64,000 bases of DNA from Halodesulfovibrio spirochaetisodalis (GCF_001672295.1 NZ_JXMS01000010.1:1-64000), one strand, 5' to 3'; counted from the stretch's first letter, positions 26,058 through 35,801 are shown. Program-made: numbers and translations. Notes: generated by a model from the sequence alone, not told the origin.

Positions 26058-29000
26058 ATGGGAACATCACCGCTTGCATCAAAACACAAAAAACCACGTA
26101 CTCCTGAACCAGAAAAACCACGCGGAGCTGTTGCATGGATGGCCGGCAACTCAGTTGCAGCCAACTTGCTCATGTTTATCTTTCTCATAGGCGGCTTAGT
26201 TCTAAGCTCTCAAGTTACTCAAGAAGTTTTTCCCGAAATCACACTCGATTCTGTTACTATTTCTGTTTCCTACCCCGGTGCAAGCCCCGAGGAAATTGAA
26301 CGTTCTATTGTTCAGGCCGTTGAGGAATCTATTCAGGGCATCGAAGGCATCAAGGACATCACCTCCACCGCCAATGAAAATCTGGCAACCGTCAGAGCAG
26401 AGCTGCTGGACGGGGCAGATGTTGATCGCGTGTGGCAGGATATACAGACAGAAGTCGACAGAATTTCCACATTCCCTGACGAAGCGGAAGACCCGCGCAT
26501 AACCATTGATTCCAAAAAGCGAAGTGTACTGACGCTGGTGATCAGCGGAAATGTATCTGAACTAGCGCTACGCGACTATGCGAACCAGCTTGAGGACGCC
26601 CTGCTGAGAAGCCCGGGAATTACACAGGCTGAAGTTGCAGGTGTCAGGGATCTGGAAACCCATATTGAAATATCCCGTAACACGTTACGTAAATACAATC
26701 TCACCCTCACTGACGTGGCTGGAAAGATACGAAAAGCCTCTGTAGAGCTTGGCGGCGGTAGCCTGAAAACGACTCAAGGAGAAATCCTTGTGCGGGTAGC
26801 AGACCGTAAGCTTGTTGCCAAAGATTTTGAACGGATTCCTGTCCTTACCGACAAGGACGGCGGTTCCATTTACCTTGGCGAGATTGCAACTATCTGGGAC
26901 GGGTTTGAGGACACAGACACTTGGGGCAGTTTTGACAGTAACAGAGCAGCTTCAGTAAACGTGTACCGTGTCGGTTCCCAGACTCCTATGAGTATTGCAA
27001 CCGCTGCCCTCGAAGTAGTGGAAGAGTTTAAACAGGATCTTCCTCCGGGGATCAAAATCGGTTCGCACCATAACCGCTACATCATGTTCAAAGACCGTAC
27101 TGAGCTGCTTCTCAACAACGCCTATCTAGGTCTTGCGCTTGTATTTATCTTCCTTGCTCTGTTTTTGGAAATCCGTCTTGCCTTCTGGGTAAGTCTCGGT
27201 ATCCCGATATCGTTCCTTGGTGCCTTTGTGTTTTTGCCGTTCACTGACTTCAGCATCAACATGATTACCATGTTTGCGTTTATCATTACGCTGGGTATTG
27301 TTGTGGACGATGCCATTGTTGTGGGCGAAAACATCTACTACCACCGCAATCTTGGTAAAAGCAGGCTGCAAGCAGCTATTGACGGTGCAAAGGAAGTTAT
27401 GGTGCCGGTAACATTCAGTGTTATTACCAACATCATCACCTTCCTTCCGCTCTATTTTGTTCCGGGAACCATGGGAAAAATTTTCAAATACATTCCGGTA
27501 GTTGTCGGCATTGTATTTGCCATTTCCCTTATTGAAAGTGTCTTCATTCTTCCGGCACACCTTGCGCACGGGAGCAACCGAACCAATCTGCCGGGACTCA
27601 ACTGGCTTGTGGCATTCCAGCAGCGATTCAGTCACCGGTTCGAAGCGTTTATTGCCCATCGCTACGGTAACTTTATTCAAAAACTTATCGGCTACCGATA
27701 TGCGGTTCTCGGCACTGCCATTGCTATCCTTCTCCTGACAGTGGGTTTTGCAATGTCAGGTCGACTCGGCATGGTTCTTTTCCCGACCGTTGAATCCGAC
27801 TACGCCTACGGCTCTGTAACAATGCCGTACGGCACACCGGTACACCGCATCAAAGAAGTAGAAGACCAGCTTTTCGACGCAGCATACAAAGTTATTGAAA
27901 AGCACGGCGGCGACAAGCTCAGTACCGGTGTGTTCACAAGCATCTCAAACAATGAGCTTTCTGCACGCATTTACCTTACACCACCGGATGTACGCCCTGC
28001 ATCAACCTCTACAGTCACAGCCGAATGGCGTGACGCAGTAGGCACTGTTGCAGGAGCGGAGACAGTTGATTTTCTTGCAGACAAAGGCGGCCCTGGCTCC
28101 GGTAAAGGGGTTACTATTCAGCTTGCGCACCGTGACAACAAAGTTCTGGAAAAAGCAGCAGAAGATCTGGCCTACGCCCTGTCACTACTCAAAGGCGTCA
28201 GCGATGTTGACGACGGAACCGCACGCGGCAAACGTCAGTTTGACATCACCCTCCTGCCAGCAGGCGAAGCAGCAGGCTTAACCTCCCGCGAAATCGCAAA
28301 CCAGCTGCGTAACGCCTTCTACGGTGCAGAAGCAGTCAAGCAGCAGGTTGGACAGGACGAAGTTACCGTGCGCGTGCGTCTGCCAGAAGCAGAACGAGCC
28401 TCCGTGGCAGCCTTTGATGATCTCATCCTCAAATTACCATCCGGTGGTGAGATGCTGCTGCGCGATGCTGCCCGCATTTCCCGAGGCTATGCAGATACCT
28501 CTATTAAACGTGAAGACGGCAGACGCGTACGAAGCGTCACAGGCAACGTAACACCGCGTAAGCTCTCCGAGCAGGTAGTCAACACTGTTACAGCTGATAT
28601 TCTACCGGAGCTCATGAACAAGTACCCCGGCCTCAGCTACTCCTTAAAAGGAAAGCAAGCCGATATGCGCGACAGCACAAACAGCCTGATATCAGGCTTG
28701 CTGCTTACGCTGCTGGCTATCTATGCCCTGCTGGCTATTCCGTTTAAAAGCTATACCCAGCCGCTCATTGTTCTGTTGGCTATCCCGTTCGGCATGGTCG
28801 GTGCCGTTATCGGACACTTACTTATGGGCTACTCGCTCAGCCTCATGAGTATGTTCGGTCTGGTTGCACTGGCAGGGGTTGTTGTGAACGATTCCCTCGT
28901 GCTTGTTGACTTTACCAACAGGCTACGCCGCGAAGGCTATTCACCGGAAGAAGCAGTTGTCGCCGGTGCAATCAAGCGCTTCAGACCAATCCTGCTGACC

Positions 29001-29222
29001 ACCATCACCACATGCGGTGGACTGGCTCCGATGATTCTGGAAACATCGCGACAAGCCCGTTTCCTTATCCCGATGGCAATCTCACTCGGATTCGGTATCC
29101 TGTTCGCAACAATCATTACGCTAGTGCTGGTGCCATGCTTCTACCTTGTCTTTGACGACGCAGGGCAGCTTATTTCGTCCAAAAAGAAACAACCAGAAGG
29201 AATGGAAGAACATCCAGTGTAG
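26058..29222 (+). CDS. RND efflux transporter, inner-membrane pump (AcrB/MexB-like)
   Basis: A 1054-residue proton-driven efflux pump with 12 transmembrane segments and two large periplasmic loops. The proton-relay region includes GIVVDDAIVVGENI with the Asp-Asp pair in TM4, and GLVALAGVVVNDSLVLVDF in the second half. The ATG overlaps the GGAG site near the end of the adaptor gene, so translation is probably coupled. Together with the two preceding genes it is a complete drug/metal/lipid-type pump; the substrate class (hydrophobic compounds rather than metals) is suggested by the AcrB-like family, not proven. A strong terminator follows. Confidence 0.94.
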   Translation: MGTSPLASKHKKPRTPEPEKPRGAVAWMAGNSVAANLLMFIFLIGGLVLSSQVTQEVFPEITLDSVTISVSYPGASPEEIERSIVQAVEESIQGIEGIKDITSTANENLATVRAELLDGADVDRVWQDIQTEVDRISTFPDEAEDPRITIDSKKRSVLTLVISGNVSELALRDYANQLEDALLRSPGITQAEVAGVRDLETHIEISRNTLRKYNLTLTDVAGKIRKASVELGGGSLKTTQGEILVRVADRKLVAKDFERIPVLTDKDGGSIYLGEIATIWDGFEDTDTWGSFDSNRAASVNVYRVGSQTPMSIATAALEVVEEFKQDLPPGIKIGSHHNRYIMFKDRTELLLNNAYLGLALVFIFLALFLEIRLAFWVSLGIPISFLGAFVFLPFTDFSINMITMFAFIITLGIVVDDAIVVGENIYYHRNLGKSRLQAAIDGAKEVMVPVTFSVITNIITFLPLYFVPGTMGKIFKYIPVVVGIVFAISLIESVFILPAHLAHGSNRTNLPGLNWLVAFQQRFSHRFEAFIAHRYGNFIQKLIGYRYAVLGTAIAILLLTVGFAMSGRLGMVLFPTVESDYAYGSVTMPYGTPVHRIKEVEDQLFDAAYKVIEKHGGDKLSTGVFTSISNNELSARIYLTPPDVRPASTSTVTAEWRDAVGTVAGAETVDFLADKGGPGSGKGVTIQLAHRDNKVLEKAAEDLAYALSLLKGVSDVDDGTARGKRQFDITLLPAGEAAGLTSREIANQLRNAFYGAEAVKQQVGQDEVTVRVRLPEAERASVAAFDDLILKLPSGGEMLLRDAARISRGYADTSIKREDGRRVRSVTGNVTPRKLSEQVVNTVTADILPELMNKYPGLSYSLKGKQADMRDSTNSLISGLLLTLLAIYALLAIPFKSYTQPLIVLLAIPFGMVGAVIGHLLMGYSLSLMSMFGLVALAGVVVNDSLVLVDFTNRLRREGYSPEEAVVAGAIKRFRPILLTTITTCGGLAPMILETSRQARFLIPMAISLGFGILFATIITLVLVPCFYLVFDDAGQLISSKKKQPEGMEEHPV

Positions 29223-29249
29223 GGTTAAGTTGATTAGGTAATTTTAGTT

Positions 29250-29300
29250 ATGGAAGAAATGCAGGCGGGCTTTGCCCCCTGGACACCGTCCCCTTGACCC
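29250..29300. repeat. Dispersed GC-rich repeat fragment
   Basis: A short GC-rich segment (GGCGGGCTTTGCCCCCTGG and flank) that resembles intergenic repeats widespread in Desulfovibrionaceae. A related GC-rich element lies at 44221-44280 in this window. Confidence 0.35.
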
Positions 29301-29370
29301 CAAGTATACGCGTCCCCAGCACGTTTATTACAGCGCTGGAAGCCGCGAACACACTACCTTGCAAAATAAC

Positions 29371-29411
29371 AAAAACGGCTTGTCCTAAGTACAAGGACAA
29401 GCCGTTTTTTG
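29371..29411 (+). terminator. Terminator of the RND operon
   Basis: A perfect 15-bp stem (AAAACGGCTTGTCCT 29372-29386 with AGGACAAGCCGTTTT 29394-29408) followed by TTGTG. It lies about 150 bp past the pump stop. Confidence 0.88.
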
Positions 29412-29529
29412 TGTAAAAGATATGGGTATTCCATCATTCATCATAAATACCACGACATTTTATTACACCAGCACCTAGCGATCAAATCAGGCAAGTCTCT
29501 AGCGTACTAAGAAGATAAAAGAGATTTGA

Positions 29530-29560
29530 GGTGACACGTAGACAACATATGTGTCACTTC
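29530..29560. other. Inverted repeat in the RND-TIM barrel gap
   Basis: GGTGACAC (29530-29537) pairs with GTGTCACT (29551-29558), with a 13-nt loop. There is no clear T-run; it may be an operator or a weak terminator. Confidence 0.35.
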
Positions 29561-29609
29561 TGACCTCTTTCATAATAACGTCGCATTATACAGAAATGAC
29601 ATTACTCTA

Positions 29610-29690
29610 ATAAAGTTTTTAGGAAGGGGGTCTGGGGGAAAGCCCTTTTTGCAAAAAGGGTTTCCCCCAGCCGTCGGAGACATCTAAAAA
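29610..29690. repeat. Dispersed hairpin repeat (copy 1)
   Basis: A 39-nt near-perfect hairpin: CTGGGGGAAA (29632-29641) with TTTCCCCCAG (29661-29670) and an inner 9-bp stem CCCTTTTTG/CAAAAAGGG. It is flanked by AAAGTTTTT on one side and GCCGTCGGAG on the other. The same frame of AAAAACTTTA ... hairpin ... CCTTCGGCG occurs inverted at 63475-63532, and a degraded copy at 46665-46720. Confidence 0.7.
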
Positions 29691-29730
29691 AAGCGTCGCA
29701 GACCAGTCAAAGACAACCGCATCCCCCTTG

Positions 29731-30537
29731 CTACTCACTCACAAGAAAGCAGACAGAGGTACTGTGCGCTTCTAAAAATTCAATAGATGCGGGGAAGGCA
29801 TCTTCGGTATGCGGTTCCAGTGTTGCTGACGGGGTAAGGTCTTGTGTCTGAATATAGTCAAACAGGTCGTAGAGAGGGATGGTTCCTGCGCCGAGAGCCA
29901 GATGCTGGTCTGCTGTTCCGTCATTATCATGCAGATGCAGATGTCCCAGACGCGGTGCAAAAGCTTCCAGCCACTCAGTAAGATTGTTCTTTTGTGAACC
30001 TTTGGCAAAAGAATACCAGTGCCCCACATCAAAACAGAGCCCCACTTTTTCCACAGGGAGCATCTGAACAAGATCTACAATTGGTTTTGGAGAAAGTTCA
30101 AACGTATTTTCCAGAAAGAACGGAGCAGTTCCGCCATACTCTTTAATAAGTAGTGACCATGTCACTTCGGAGCGTGAAAGCCATTCTTCGTAATATGGTT
30201 CATGCTGACCGGCATCATAATGAGGATGTCCGACAAAATGGTCAGGTTCATACGCTTGTGAAAGTTCGAGCGCTTGCAAAAGGCTTTCGCGTGTTGCTGT
30301 GAGAATACGGTTGTTCAGGCTACCCGCTGCCAGATCAAAAAAAGGCAGATGAATACCACAGGAAAGTCCTGCATCTTTGAACCGCGCAGCGGTTTCCTTA
30401 TGCCACTCCATAGGCAGCTCCTGAATTGCGTATGTATCCATCCCTAATTCAGGCGACACACCCTGCTCTATCAACATCTCGATATACCGTGGTTCCTTGG
30501 CGGCAAAGCTCAACGGTAAATTAACATACAGGCTCAT
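29731..30537 (-). CDS. Xylose isomerase-like TIM-barrel protein
   Basis: A 268-residue protein of the AP-endonuclease-2/xylose isomerase-like TIM-barrel superfamily, whose members are sugar-phosphate isomerases, epimerases or endonucleases with a divalent metal site. The barrel strands carry the expected carboxylate and His residues: CGIHLPFFD, FVGHPHYDAG, FFLENTF, LCFDVGHWYS, GHLHLHDNDG and ATLEPH. The substrate cannot be assigned. It faces away from the hmc operon with a 541-bp divergent region. The start ATG 30537 has GGAAGG upstream. Confidence 0.8.
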   Translation of the reverse strand: MSLYVNLPLSFAAKEPRYIEMLIEQGVSPELGMDTYAIQELPMEWHKETAARFKDAGLSCGIHLPFFDLAAGSLNNRILTATRESLLQALELSQAYEPDHFVGHPHYDAGQHEPYYEEWLSRSEVTWSLLIKEYGGTAPFFLENTFELSPKPIVDLVQMLPVEKVGLCFDVGHWYSFAKGSQKNNLTEWLEAFAPRLGHLHLHDNDGTADQHLALGAGTIPLYDLFDYIQTQDLTPSATLEPHTEDAFPASIEFLEAHSTSVCFLVSE

Positions 30538-30804
30538 ACGTTCAATCCTTCCATATCGGCTTCTTGATAATGCGTGTTGATTAGGCTGTTCCTCTCAGAG
30601 CAGCCTATTTGGTTGTATGCATGATACACGTTTTCAGCGCAGGACACTACGTTCCGCACCTGCCATTTTGATTGTCTACTCAAGAGTGAGAAAATAAATC
30701 CTACTTTTTTTGTATATTTTTGAACAAAAGTTTTTATCCTTATTTTTCAAACAGATAAATACAAAAACATTCCACCTTCACTCTTCTCCCTCTCTTGACG
30801 AAAC

Positions 30805-30834
30805 CTGACAAATACCCTACCCCGTCGGTATGAT
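30805..30834 (+). promoter_or_regulatory. Predicted hmc promoter
   Basis: CTGACA (30805-30810) and TATGAT (30829-30834), spaced by 18 bp, form a good sigma70-type promoter. The start would be near 30841, about 240 nt before hmcA. The -10 element lies inside the operator arm. Confidence 0.6.
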
Positions 30835-30858
30835 AATAACTCATACCGAATCGGTAGG
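30816..30858. promoter_or_regulatory. 18-bp inverted repeat over the hmc promoter, probable operator
   Basis: The left arm (30816-30833) and the right arm (30841-30858) match in 15 of 18 positions and are separated by 7 bp. The right arm itself contains ACCGATTCGGT, a perfect 11-bp palindrome; the left arm has the degenerate ACCCCGTCGGT. It covers the -10 box and start site, so binding would block initiation. In D. vulgaris, Rrf1/Rrf2 repress hmc expression; the binding protein here is inferred. Confidence 0.72.
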
Positions 30859-31078
30859 TTTTAAAATCGCCGAATAAACGATGAGTTACGGAGCAATGCA
30901 GACTTTTTTGCGGCGCTCGTGCAACCGCATACATATCCAGACTGCCACAGTGCCCTTGGGCCGCATGGCTAGTTCTGCGCGGTTCTGCTTTTTCTCTTGA
31001 GGTTGGGGAACTTTCAAGAGGCTGATGGCTAAGGGGTGTCTGAGGACGAGTTAATATTTCATCGAAAGGACTGCCACT

Positions 31079-32635
31079 ATGATGAAGGGAAGATCACTGC
31101 TTCGCGGGGCGGGCATGCTGATGGTTGTAGCGCTTGTATCGATTGTCGGTATCAAAGCACACAGCTCAAATGTTACAGCTGCACCTGCTAAGCAACATGC
31201 TGATGTCATTACAATTGATGTTATCGGCAAGTTGGGTGATATGGAATTGCCAGCCGTTACGTATCGTCACGATCTGCATACGGACGCGCTGAGAGAAATG
31301 AATAAAGACTGTGCTAGCTGTCACGAAAACAAAGACGGCAACATGGATCTTATGTTTAAGCGAACCGGTGAGATGTCTGCAAAAGAATTGCAGAATCTGT
31401 ATCACCAAAACTGTGTAGGTTGTCATGCCGACATGGCTAAAGCCGGTCAGGACACTGGCCCGCTGGAAAGCGAATGTCGTACATGTCACAATCCAAACCC
31501 TGACGTGAAAGCTTCTGCGCTTCCTGTCAACATGGATAAATCCCTGCACTACAAACATATTTCTTCTAAAAAAATTATTGTCCCTCAGCAGGACAAAAAC
31601 TGTGGCGCCTGTCATATGCAGGTTGATGCAGCTAAAGGTACTGCGACTTACGTGCCTGACACAGAAGACGCTGACAACGGCTACGGCAAAGGACCTCTTG
31701 AGTACAAGAACCCACGTGCTGCTGCCCACTCCAGCTGTATTAGCTGTCACATGACAGAAGCGAAAAAAGATTCCGCATTCACAGGTCCTGTTACCTGTGG
31801 TGGCTGTCACAGTGTAAAAACTGAAAAAGAAATGAATGCTGTTGCTCCTGAGCGTCTCTTCCGCGGACAGCCGGACACAACACTCATCGTACCTGCCACT
31901 TCCGCTAAGAGTGACATTGCACCTGTGGCATTTGACCACAAACTTCACGAAGCAAACGTAGAAGAGTGCAGCACTTGTCACATCAACGGTATCGGTAATA
32001 AAAAAGACGGCTTCAAGCCGCTTTACAGCGACATGCACGATGCAAAGTCCACAGCAAGCTGTGTTGGTTGTCACGCTAAGCGTATTACCAAAGACGCATC
32101 CTGTGCAGGCTGTCACACCATGATTCCAGTTCAGAACTTCAACGAACAGTCTTGTGCTACCTGTCACAACGCTAACGGCGTTACTGCAGAACAGGCTGCA
32201 AACATGAGCAAAGAAGAACGCACCGCTGTTGCGAATGCTGTTATCGCTGCCCGTGAAGCAGGCACAGTGACCTACACCGCTGATGAAATTCCTGAATTCG
32301 TGAAAATTGACGCTATTGCTGACAAATACGAAGCATCCAACATGCCGCACCGCAAGATCGTAGAGTCTATGCTTAAGGGTACTGTGAACAGCAAACTTGC
32401 TGGCAGCTTCCACGCTGAAAAAGGCAAAGTTTGTCAGGCTTGTCACCACCAGAGCCCTGCGAGCATCAAGCCTCCGAAATGTCAGAGCTGTCATAACAAA
32501 GCATTCACTACCGGTGACCGTCCGGGTCTTAAAGCTGCTTTCCATCAGCAGTGCATGACCTGTCACACCGAAATGAATATTCAGAAGCCAAAGAACACTG
32601 AGTGCGCAGGCTGCCACGCCGCACGCGCTAACTAG
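31079..32635 (+). CDS. hmcA: High-molecular-weight cytochrome c, HmcA
   Basis: A 518-residue periplasmic multihaem cytochrome with an N-terminal signal peptide ([16 protein letters not shown]). I count 14 CxxCH haem motifs, arranged as groups of 3, 3, 4 and 4, consistent with repeated cytochrome c3-like domains. Established HmcA of D. vulgaris has 16. It takes electrons from periplasmic hydrogenase/cytochrome c3 and passes them to the membrane complex HmcB-F. It is the first gene of the operon, 17 bp before hmcB, with an AAGGA site for ATG 31079. The class is certain; the reduced haem number is what I see in the sequence. Confidence 0.95.
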   Translation: MMKGRSLLRGAGMLMVVALVSIVGIKAHSSNVTAAPAKQHADVITIDVIGKLGDMELPAVTYRHDLHTDALREMNKDCASCHENKDGNMDLMFKRTGEMSAKELQNLYHQNCVGCHADMAKAGQDTGPLESECRTCHNPNPDVKASALPVNMDKSLHYKHISSKKIIVPQQDKNCGACHMQVDAAKGTATYVPDTEDADNGYGKGPLEYKNPRAAAHSSCISCHMTEAKKDSAFTGPVTCGGCHSVKTEKEMNAVAPERLFRGQPDTTLIVPATSAKSDIAPVAFDHKLHEANVEECSTCHINGIGNKKDGFKPLYSDMHDAKSTASCVGCHAKRITKDASCAGCHTMIPVQNFNEQSCATCHNANGVTAEQAANMSKEERTAVANAVIAAREAGTVTYTADEIPEFVKIDAIADKYEASNMPHRKIVESMLKGTVNSKLAGSFHAEKGKVCQACHHQSPASIKPPKCQSCHNKAFTTGDRPGLKAAFHQQCMTCHTEMNIQKPKNTECAGCHAARAN

Positions 32636-32651
32636 GAATCAAGGAGCAATT

Positions 32652-33758
32652 ATGCATCGCAGAAAATTCCTAAGCCTGCTTGGCGGCGCCGGTATTGCTT
32701 CCACCTTGGGAACTACTAAGGCGAAGGCTGCCAGCAACGCTTCATTTGACGGATATCCCGACGCAATGGGCGTACTTCATGACAGCAGCCGTTGTATCGG
32801 TTGTCGTAAATGTGAAGAAGGCTGTAACACTGTAAACCATCTGCCTAAACCAGAGAAAAGCTTTGACGACCTCTCTGTTTTAGACACAAAACGCAGAACC
32901 TCCGCCACCGTGCACACTGTAGTGAACAAGTACAATGTTGCCGGTCTGGATCACCCTATCTTCCGTAAACAGCAGTGTAACCACTGTATGGAACCTGCAT
33001 GTGCGTCTGCATGTTTTGTTAAAGCGTTCACCAAAAACTCTGACGGCTCCGTTACTTACAACGGCGACGTTTGTGTTGGTTGTCGCTACTGCATGATCGC
33101 ATGTCCGTACTCTGTTCCTACTTTTGAATACGATGATCCATTAGATCCACTCATTCAAAAATGTACTATGTGTCACCCGCTCATCAAAGAAGGCAAACTC
33201 CCGGGCTGTGTTCAGTCATGTCCTAAGGAAGCTCTTACCTTCGGTAAGCGTTCTGACCTTATTGAAATCGCACGCGAACGTATCCGCAAGTACCCTGAAC
33301 GCTACGTAAATAAAATTTACGGCGAAACAGAAGCTGGCGGAACCAACTGGCTCTACCTTGCTCCGGTTAAACACACCGAACTCGGTCAGCCTGTAGTTGG
33401 TAAAAAGTCCGCTCCAGAGCTTACCGCTGGTGCTCTTGGTGCTGTTCCTATGGTAGTAGGCATCTGGCCTGTACTCCTCACCGGTGCATATGCAATCAGC
33501 AAGCGTAAAGAAAAAATCGCTGCTGAAGACCAGAAAGCCGCTGTAGCACAGGCTATCAACGAAACTCAGTCCGCTGCTGACGACAAGCTCAAAGCTGCAA
33601 TGGAAAAAGCTGCTAAAGATAAAGAAGCTTCCATTGAGCGTGAAACTAAGAAAGCTGTCGCTAACGCTGAGAAAGAGTTTGAAGCAAAGCTTGCTGCACT
33701 CCAGAACCCTGAGAGCGAAGAAGTAGAAGAAAGCTCCAAGCCTGAGGGAGATGCATAA
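32652..33758 (+). CDS. hmcB: Hmc complex iron-sulfur protein HmcB
   Basis: A 368-residue ferredoxin-like subunit with a twin-arginine signal ([13 protein letters not shown]), so assembled on the periplasmic side. Cys clusters for four [4Fe-4S] centres are visible: [35 protein letters not shown] and CTMC...CVQSC. A transmembrane segment ([16 protein letters not shown]) and an unusual charged coiled-coil tail of about 80 residues (Ala/Lys/Glu rich) follow. It transfers electrons from HmcA to the membrane. Its stop overlaps the hmcC start by 1 base (TAATG), so translation is coupled. Confidence 0.95.
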   Translation: MHRRKFLSLLGGAGIASTLGTTKAKAASNASFDGYPDAMGVLHDSSRCIGCRKCEEGCNTVNHLPKPEKSFDDLSVLDTKRRTSATVHTVVNKYNVAGLDHPIFRKQQCNHCMEPACASACFVKAFTKNSDGSVTYNGDVCVGCRYCMIACPYSVPTFEYDDPLDPLIQKCTMCHPLIKEGKLPGCVQSCPKEALTFGKRSDLIEIARERIRKYPERYVNKIYGETEAGGTNWLYLAPVKHTELGQPVVGKKSAPELTAGALGAVPMVVGIWPVLLTGAYAISKRKEKIAAEDQKAAVAQAINETQSAADDKLKAAMEKAAKDKEASIERETKKAVANAEKEFEAKLAALQNPESEEVEESSKPEGDA

Positions 33759-34918
33759 TGAGTCACGATCAGAAAAAATTCTGGCATGCAGGAAACATCC
33801 TTACCGCTATCATTCTTGCCGGCGGTCTGGTTCTTACCTTCCTGCGTTTTTATAAAGGCATCGGCGCTGTATCCAACCTTGATGATAACAACCCTTGGGG
33901 TCTCTGGATCGGCTTCGACCTTATGTGTGGCGTAGCACTGGCTGCTGGTGGTTATGTAACCTCCGCTTCCTGCTACCTCTTCGGCATGAAGCACTACCAC
34001 TCTGCAGTGCGTCCTGCTATCACCACAGCATTTCTTGGCTACTTCTTCGTAGTTGTAGCTCTTCTGTACGATCTGGGTCACCCATGGAGACTCCCGTACC
34101 CGCTGGTATACTCTCAGGGCACCACTTCCCTTCTTTTCGAAGTTGGTCTGTGTGTATCCCTGTACGTATCCGTTCTTTTCATTGAGTGGTCTCCTGCAGC
34201 ATTCGAATGGCTCGGCATGCGCAAGCTCCGCAACATTGCGGTTAAGCTTACCCTGCCTCTCACCATCATGGGTGTTGTACTTTCCACCATGCACCAGAGC
34301 TCCCTTGGCGCGCTGTTCCTCATCGCTCCTGGCAAGCTCCACCCACTTTGGTACTCCAGCTTTATGCCGGTGTTCTTCTTCATCTCTTCCATGGTAGCTG
34401 GAACATCCATGGTAATTTTTGAGGGCACGTTAGCGCATAAAGGTCTGCACCGTATGATGGACGAAACACACCTGAAAGAAGCAAACGGCGTTGCGTTCGG
34501 CTTTGCTAAAGCCGCCTCCTTCATTCTTGCCGGTTACTTCTTCATCAAAGTGTTCGACATCACTATGGATGACGACTGGAAATACCTTGCTACCGGTTAC
34601 GGTGCTATCTTCCTCGTTGAAATGTTCGGTTTTGTACTGCTGCCTTCTTTCCTCTACGCAATCGGCGTACGTGAAAAGAACCTCAAGATTGTACGTATCG
34701 CATCCGTGCTAGGCGTACTCGGCATTGTAGTAAACCGCTTCAACGTAAGCATGGTTGCGTTCAACTGGCAGCTTCCTGCTGCTGAGCGCTACTTCCCGAG
34801 CCTCATGGAAGTCGGCATTTCTATCTTTGTTGTAACTCTTATTATTACAACTTACCGCTTCATCACTACCCGTATGCCTGTATTGTTCGAGCATCCGGAG
34901 TACAAAGACGCTCATTAG
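33758..34918 (+). CDS. hmcC: Hmc complex membrane subunit HmcC (NrfD family)
   Basis: A 386-residue polytopic membrane protein of the NrfD/PsrC family (about ten segments, such as ILTAIILAGGLVLTFLRF and the conserved GHPWRLPYPL and STMHQSSLGALFLIAP loops). NrfD-type subunits bind quinol and transfer electrons to the iron-sulfur partner. It overlaps hmcB by one base and is 16 bp before hmcD. Confidence 0.95.
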   Translation: MSHDQKKFWHAGNILTAIILAGGLVLTFLRFYKGIGAVSNLDDNNPWGLWIGFDLMCGVALAAGGYVTSASCYLFGMKHYHSAVRPAITTAFLGYFFVVVALLYDLGHPWRLPYPLVYSQGTTSLLFEVGLCVSLYVSVLFIEWSPAAFEWLGMRKLRNIAVKLTLPLTIMGVVLSTMHQSSLGALFLIAPGKLHPLWYSSFMPVFFFISSMVAGTSMVIFEGTLAHKGLHRMMDETHLKEANGVAFGFAKAASFILAGYFFIKVFDITMDDDWKYLATGYGAIFLVEMFGFVLLPSFLYAIGVREKNLKIVRIASVLGVLGIVVNRFNVSMVAFNWQLPAAERYFPSLMEVGISIFVVTLIITTYRFITTRMPVLFEHPEYKDAH

Positions 34919-34934
34919 TCCGGAGGATATTACT

Positions 34935-35078
34935 ATGGAAAACCTTATCTATACTCTCCACGACTTCATGCTCCACACAAAAACCATCACATACGTTTTG
35001 ATGGGTGTGGCACTGGTCAGCTTTGTCGGTTACTGGAAGTTCCTGACCGGCAGAGAAGAAAAAATGAGAAAGTACTAG
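34935..35078 (+). CDS. hmcD: Small membrane subunit HmcD
   Basis: A 47-residue protein, one transmembrane helix (TYVLMGVALVSFVGYWKFL) with a charged C-terminus (TGREEKMRKY). It lies exactly where hmcD is found in Desulfovibrio, between hmcC and hmcE. The GGAGGATATT site precedes ATG 34935. Its role in the complex is unknown; it is short enough to be missed by automatic gene calling. Confidence 0.92.
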   Translation: MENLIYTLHDFMLHTKTITYVLMGVALVSFVGYWKFLTGREEKMRKY

Positions 35079-35120
35079 TCAGGAAGGGAGGGCAACCTCC
35101 CTCTAGACAAGGAGATAACA

Positions 35121-35801
35121 ATGATAGCATTTCTTACCGGACCGATGCTGTGGGTATCACTGCTGGTATTCTTTGGCGGTCTTACAGTTCGTGCCGTAAT
35201 GTACGTACGCGGTCTCAGCTGGCAGCTCGACCGTGTTGCATATAAGCCGCATATGGCTCGTGGCCTTCGCGGTGCAGTTCACTCCATCCGCATGTGGCTC
35301 ATTCCGGGCGGCACATACGGATGGCGTCAGCAGCCGTTCATGGCAGCAGGCTTCTTCCTGTTCCATATCGGCGCAATCCTGCTTCCGCTGTTCCTGATCG
35401 GCCATCAGGAACTTCTTCAGATGGCATTCGGCTTCAGCTTGCCGACATTACCTTCCAGCGTTGCAGATACACTTACAGTACTCGCAATCATCGGTGGCCT
35501 TATGCTTGCCATCCGTCGCATTGCGCTTCCTGAAGTACGTATTCTCACAACTACTTACGACTGGTTTATTCTTGCCATTTCCGTAGCTCCGTTTGTGACC
35601 GGCTTCATTGCCCGTCTGCACCTCGGCAACTACGATTTCTGGCTCACATGCCACATCCTTACCGGTGAAGCTGTATTGATTCTGGCACCATTCACCAAGC
35701 TGTCCCACATCGTTCTGTTCTTCATGTCCCGTGGTCAGCTCGGCATGGATTACAACATCAAGCGCGGTGGCGCTAAACGCGAAACCGCATTCCCGTGGTA
35801 A
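35121..35801 (+). CDS. hmcE: Hmc complex cytochrome b-like subunit HmcE
   Basis: A 226-residue membrane protein with about five hydrophobic helices and conserved His residues (FHIGAILLPLFLIGHQE; FWLTCHILTGEAVLI; KLSHIVLFF), similar to DsrM and NarI-type haem b subunits. It works with HmcF to carry electrons across the membrane. The start ATG 35121 has AAGGAGAT upstream. Confidence 0.92.
   Translation: MIAFLTGPMLWVSLLVFFGGLTVRAVMYVRGLSWQLDRVAYKPHMARGLRGAVHSIRMWLIPGGTYGWRQQPFMAAGFFLFHIGAILLPLFLIGHQELLQMAFGFSLPTLPSSVADTLTVLAIIGGLMLAIRRIALPEVRILTTTYDWFILAISVAPFVTGFIARLHLGNYDFWLTCHILTGEAVLILAPFTKLSHIVLFFMSRGQLGMDYNIKRGGAKRETAFPW

Larger units (their letters stand above)
30538..31078 (+). other. 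Divergent regulatory region and hmc leader
   Basis: About 540 bp between the TIM-barrel gene and hmcA. The left part is T- and A-rich. The hmc promoter and operator occupy 30805-30858, leaving a leader of roughly 240 nt before hmcA with several short stem-loops. A 36-codon frame starting at the ATG near 30880 has no ribosome binding site and is not proposed as a gene. Confidence 0.5.

Noticed and set aside
31166-32617. 483-codon minus-strand frame opposite hmcA
   Set aside because: It exists because hmcA codon use leaves the antisense frame open. The haem motifs and signal peptide on the plus strand are decisive.
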